DNA of 17,400 nucleotides from JBEAOO01 sp041164825 (GTDB lineage Bacteria > Pseudomonadota > Gammaproteobacteria > Burkholderiales > Burkholderiaceae_C). Location: NCBI GenBank assembly GCA_041164825.1, contig JBEAOO010000026.1, forward strand, positions 1 to 17,400, given 5' to 3'. A program made the position numbers and the translations under genes. Below the pieces are notes generated by a model. That model was not told the DNA's origin, did not search any database, and saw only the letters and a list, made by a program, of their open reading frames with translations. How positions within the stretch are numbered: position 1 is the stretch's first letter; every line of letters starts with the position of its first letter. Below are positions 14,982 to 17,400 of this stretch, in pieces.

Positions 14982-15512
14982 TCAGCGGCTGCGTTGGCGC
15001 GCCAGTTCTTGCGCCACGGCCCGCGCCACCACGTCTTGCAGCGTGCTGGCCAGGTCGACCCGCAGGTCGCGCACCAAGGTATCGGCCAAGCGGGCCAGCG
15101 TGGGCATCAGTGCTTCGCGCAAGCGGTAGTCGAGCATCAAATCAACCTGCCGCTGCACGTTGCCGAGGATGCGCTGGTTCAACTCCGCCTCCCACATCGC
15201 ATCCACGGGGGCTGGCCGGACGCTGGCCGGAGTCCACTGCGGTATCGGCGCGGGGGCGAGCAAGGCGGGTTCGGCAGGTGTGTTGTGCCAGCCAACATCG
15301 GCAGACGCGGGCACAACCTGGTCCCAGACCGGGAACGCGGCTTCGCTGGCGGGCGGTGGCGCCCATTGCGGCGCTTCCACCAAGGGTTGCGCACTCTCCC
15401 GCCACACCGGTTCACCCGCCCACGCTGCGGGCGACTGCGCCGACGGCAGATCAATCACCTCGGTGAGCGTGGGGACGCGTTGGTCTTCGGCGGGGTGTTG
15501 CGATGGGCTCAT
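14982..15512 (-). CDS. Uncharacterised protein coupled to holC
   Basis: I do not recognise a functional family for this 176-residue protein; it may belong to a DUF found beside holC in Burkholderiales (tentatively DUF2486-like). Residues 12-23 (RVPTLTEVIDLP) form a short motif. A Pro/Ala/Trp-rich linker covers about 24-107, with seven Trp at 31, 37, 50, 63, 75, 93 and 107. A predicted amphipathic helical C-terminal region (about 108-174) is rich in Leu and Arg with no Gly or Pro breaks after residue 137. There is no signal peptide or membrane helix. The ATG (15512-15510) overlaps the holC stop as ATGA, so I chose this start over the upstream in-frame ATG at 15566. It is the last gene of the pepA-holC unit. 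No clear terminator follows. Confidence 0.8.
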   Translation of the reverse strand: MSPSQHPAEDQRVPTLTEVIDLPSAQSPAAWAGEPVWRESAQPLVEAPQWAPPPASEAAFPVWDQVVPASADVGWHNTPAEPALLAPAPIPQWTPASVRPAPVDAMWEAELNQRILGNVQRQVDLMLDYRLREALMPTLARLADTLVRDLRVDLASTLQDVVARAVAQELARQRSR

Positions 15513-15940
15513 GCGGTGGCCTCGAAGCCGGTGACCTTGTGGCCCAGCGATGCGTAGTGTTTCCAACGCTGGCGGCCGACATCGCGGTCTTCCGGGTCGG
15601 CGCTGACGAGGTCGATCAGGCGGCCGAACTGCTCAAAGCTGGTGGGCGGCGTGGCGCCAAAATTCAGCAGCACCGAACAATCGGGGGCCAGGGCTTCGTC
15701 GTCCAGCAGCCAAATGGGCGTGCGCTGCTGCGCGGCGGTGGGGACGGCGTCGCCGCGCCAGCGCAGGTGGGGCAAAAACTCGGTCGGCTCGAAGGTCCAT
15801 AGCGCTTGGTCGAGCCGGTTCAGCAGCCCGCCCGGCCCCACCACAGCCACGCGCACGCCGGCCCGCGTGGCTTTGCGCAGCAGCCGGCAGCCGTAGTTGA
15901 GGCGGTCGGCCACGTTGAAGTGGAACTGGATGTCGGTCAT
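15509..15940 (-). CDS. holC: DNA polymerase III chi subunit HolC
   Basis: Chi links the clamp loader, through psi, to single-stranded DNA-binding protein at the replication fork. The 143-residue product (E. coli chi is 147) begins MTDIQFHFNVADRLNYGCRL. It contains the family stretches LLRKATRAGVRVAVVG, LDQALWTFEPTEFLPHL (about 43-59) and IWLLDDEALAPDCSVLLNFG, and ends in a Trp/Lys/Tyr helix (RQRWKHYASLGHKVTGFE). The start at 15940 lies 25 bases after the pepA stop, which is the usual pepA-holC neighbourhood of proteobacteria. In-frame upstream sequence belongs to the pepA shadow. Its stop overlaps the next gene. No holD (psi) gene is seen here. Confidence 0.94.
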   Translation of the reverse strand: MTDIQFHFNVADRLNYGCRLLRKATRAGVRVAVVGPGGLLNRLDQALWTFEPTEFLPHLRWRGDAVPTAAQQRTPIWLLDDEALAPDCSVLLNFGATPPTSFEQFGRLIDLVSADPEDRDVGRQRWKHYASLGHKVTGFEATA

Positions 15941-15965
15941 GCCGCGCTGAAGGTCAAAGCGAGGC

Positions 15966-17400
15966 TCAAGTCGCCGCGTGCGACAGCACGAAGTGGGTGA
16001 GCAGCGCCACGGGCCGGCCCGTGCTGCCCTTGGCCGCGCCCGACTTCCAGGCCGTGCCGGCGATGTCCAGGTGCGCCCAGCGGTAGGCGCCGGTGTAGCG
16101 CTGCAAAAATTTGGCGGCGGTGATGGCGCCGCCCGGGCGGCCGCCCACATTGCCCATGTCAGCGAAGTTGCTCTTCAGGCCGGCGTCGTACTCGTCGTCC
16201 AGCGGCAGGCGCCAGGCGGGGTCGAGCGCGCTGCGGCTGGCGGTGAGCAGTTGCTCGGCCAGCGCGTCGTCGGCGCTGAACAGGCCAGAATGGTGATGGC
16301 CCAGCGCGATCACGCAGGCGCCAGTGAGCGTGGCCACATCGACCACCGCCGCGGGCTTGAAGCGCTCGGCATAGGTCAGTGCGTCACACAAGATGAGGCG
16401 GCCTTCGGCGTCGGTGTTGAGGATTTCGATGGTCCGGCCCGACAGGCTGGTGACCACATCACCCGGCTTGATGGCGTTGCCGCTGGGCATGTTTTCGCAG
16501 CTCGGAATCAGGCACACCAAGTTCAGCTTGGGCTGCAGTTCTGCCACCGCGCGCAGGGTGCCGATGACGCTGGCGGCGCCGCCCATGTCGAACTTCATCT
16601 CGTCCATCTCGGCCGCAGGCTTGATGGAGATGCCGCCGGTGTCGAAGGTGATGCCCTTGCCCACCAGCACCACCGGTGCCTGGCTCTTGGCTGCGCCTTC
16701 GTAGCGCGCGACGATGAATTTCAACGGCTCGTCCGAGCCTTGTGCCACGGCCAAGAAGGCGCCCATGCCGAGCTTTTCCACCTCCTTGCGGCCCAGCACC
16801 TCGACCTTGAACTTGAACTCTTTGCCCATGCTGGCCACCACCTGCGCCAGATCGCTCGGCGTGCAGTGGTTGCCGGGGCGGTTGGCCCATTCGCGCGCCA
16901 GCGTCATGCCGTTGGCCACGGCTTGGCCGCGGCGCAGGCCGGCTTGCACGGCGCGAGCCTCCTCTTTGGTGCACAACAGGCTGACTTTGCCGAGTGCGCC
17001 CGCTTTGGGTGCGCTAGGCTTGGTGTGGCGATAGGTGTAGGCGGCGTCGCTCACAGCGGTGACCAGCGCTTCGGCATGGCTCTCGTCCAGCGTTGCTTGC
17101 GGGCCCACGCTGGCCACGGCCAAGTGCTTGGCGCCCAAGGTCTTGAGGTGGGCCACACCCGCGGCCGTGGCTGCCTTGAAGGCCTTGGCCGTGCCTGCGC
17201 TGGCTTGGCACACCATCAGGCGCGGGGCTTTCACGCCCACGGGGCGGTGCAGGTACAGGCTCTTGCCCGATGTGAGCTCGAAGTCGCCAGCTTTCAGCGC
17301 GTCTTGCAGCAGGCTGCTGAGCACCGGGTCGAGCGTGCTGGGCAAGGCATCGCCGTGCAGCACCAGCAACAAGGCGTCGGCGGCCACGCCAGCGAGGGAA
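15966..17400 (-). CDS. pepA: Leucyl aminopeptidase PepA (5' end outside window)
   Basis: PepA is a cytosolic di-zinc/manganese M17 aminopeptidase that removes N-terminal residues; in E. coli it also binds DNA in site-specific recombination and carAB control. The 477 visible residues lack only the first 20 or so, and the visible start reads SLAGVAADALLLVL. The catalytic domain shows VGKGITFDTGGISIKP (metal ligands Lys248 and Asp253, catalytic Lys260 in visible numbering), Asp271 in KFDMGGAASV and the signature NTDAEGRL (Asp330, Glu332, Arg334). These spacings match E. coli Lys270, Asp275, Lys282, Asp293, Asp352, Glu354 and Arg356 exactly with an offset of 22. The true start codon is beyond base 17400; the GTG at 17387 is an internal valine. 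holC follows after 25 bases. Confidence 0.97.
   Translation of the reverse strand, partial: SLAGVAADALLLVLHGDALPSTLDPVLSSLLQDALKAGDFELTSGKSLYLHRPVGVKAPRLMVCQASAGTAKAFKAATAAGVAHLKTLGAKHLAVASVGPQATLDESHAEALVTAVSDAAYTYRHTKPSAPKAGALGKVSLLCTKEEARAVQAGLRRGQAVANGMTLAREWANRPGNHCTPSDLAQVVASMGKEFKFKVEVLGRKEVEKLGMGAFLAVAQGSDEPLKFIVARYEGAAKSQAPVVLVGKGITFDTGGISIKPAAEMDEMKFDMGGAASVIGTLRAVAELQPKLNLVCLIPSCENMPSGNAIKPGDVVTSLSGRTIEILNTDAEGRLILCDALTYAERFKPAAVVDVATLTGACVIALGHHHSGLFSADDALAEQLLTASRSALDPAWRLPLDDEYDAGLKSNFADMGNVGGRPGGAITAAKFLQRYTGAYRWAHLDIAGTAWKSGAAKGSTGRPVALLTHFVLSHAAT

Overview
The window is GC-rich chromosomal DNA that looks like a betaproteobacterium, most likely family Comamonadaceae (Acidovorax/Hydrogenophaga-like). 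This rests on gene content, gene order (rimP-nusA-infB-rbfA-truB-typA; pepA-holC), protein wording and strong GC bias. The genus is not decidable from the sequence alone. There are no insertion sequences, phage genes, CRISPR arrays or obvious islands. Almost everything is housekeeping, and I found no convincing undescribed system. The best leads are regulatory structures and one uncharacterised holC-linked protein.

Region 1 (1-6930, minus strand) is a translation/transcription operon read from right to left: rimP, nusA, infB, rbfA, truB and the start of typA. The genes are tightly packed. rimP/nusA and truB/typA overlap by four bases (ATGA). A consensus-like promoter lies upstream of rimP and is followed almost at once by a hairpin with a run of eight T, which looks like a leader attenuator. 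A second perfect hairpin sits between infB and rbfA.

Region 2 (7059-7919, plus) is fabI (enoyl-ACP reductase), divergent from the rimP operon and closed by a strong intrinsic terminator. Region 3 (7943-11195, minus) holds a large PLP-dependent Orn/Lys/Arg decarboxylase followed after 19 bases by glucokinase.

Region 4 (11368-13396, plus) holds a small NfeD-type membrane protein with a QmcA-like SPFH/stomatin protein, which is a classic pair. It is followed by a DUF2237 protein and a tRNA-Ser(GGA) gene with its own terminator. Region 5 (13519-14776, minus) is a lipoprotein substrate-binding protein of a branched-chain amino-acid-type ABC transporter, with a UUCG-loop terminator shared between the two strands.

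Region 6 (14982-17400, minus) is an operon of pepA (leucyl aminopeptidase, cut by the window end), holC (DNA polymerase III chi) and an uncharacterised 176-residue protein translationally coupled to holC.
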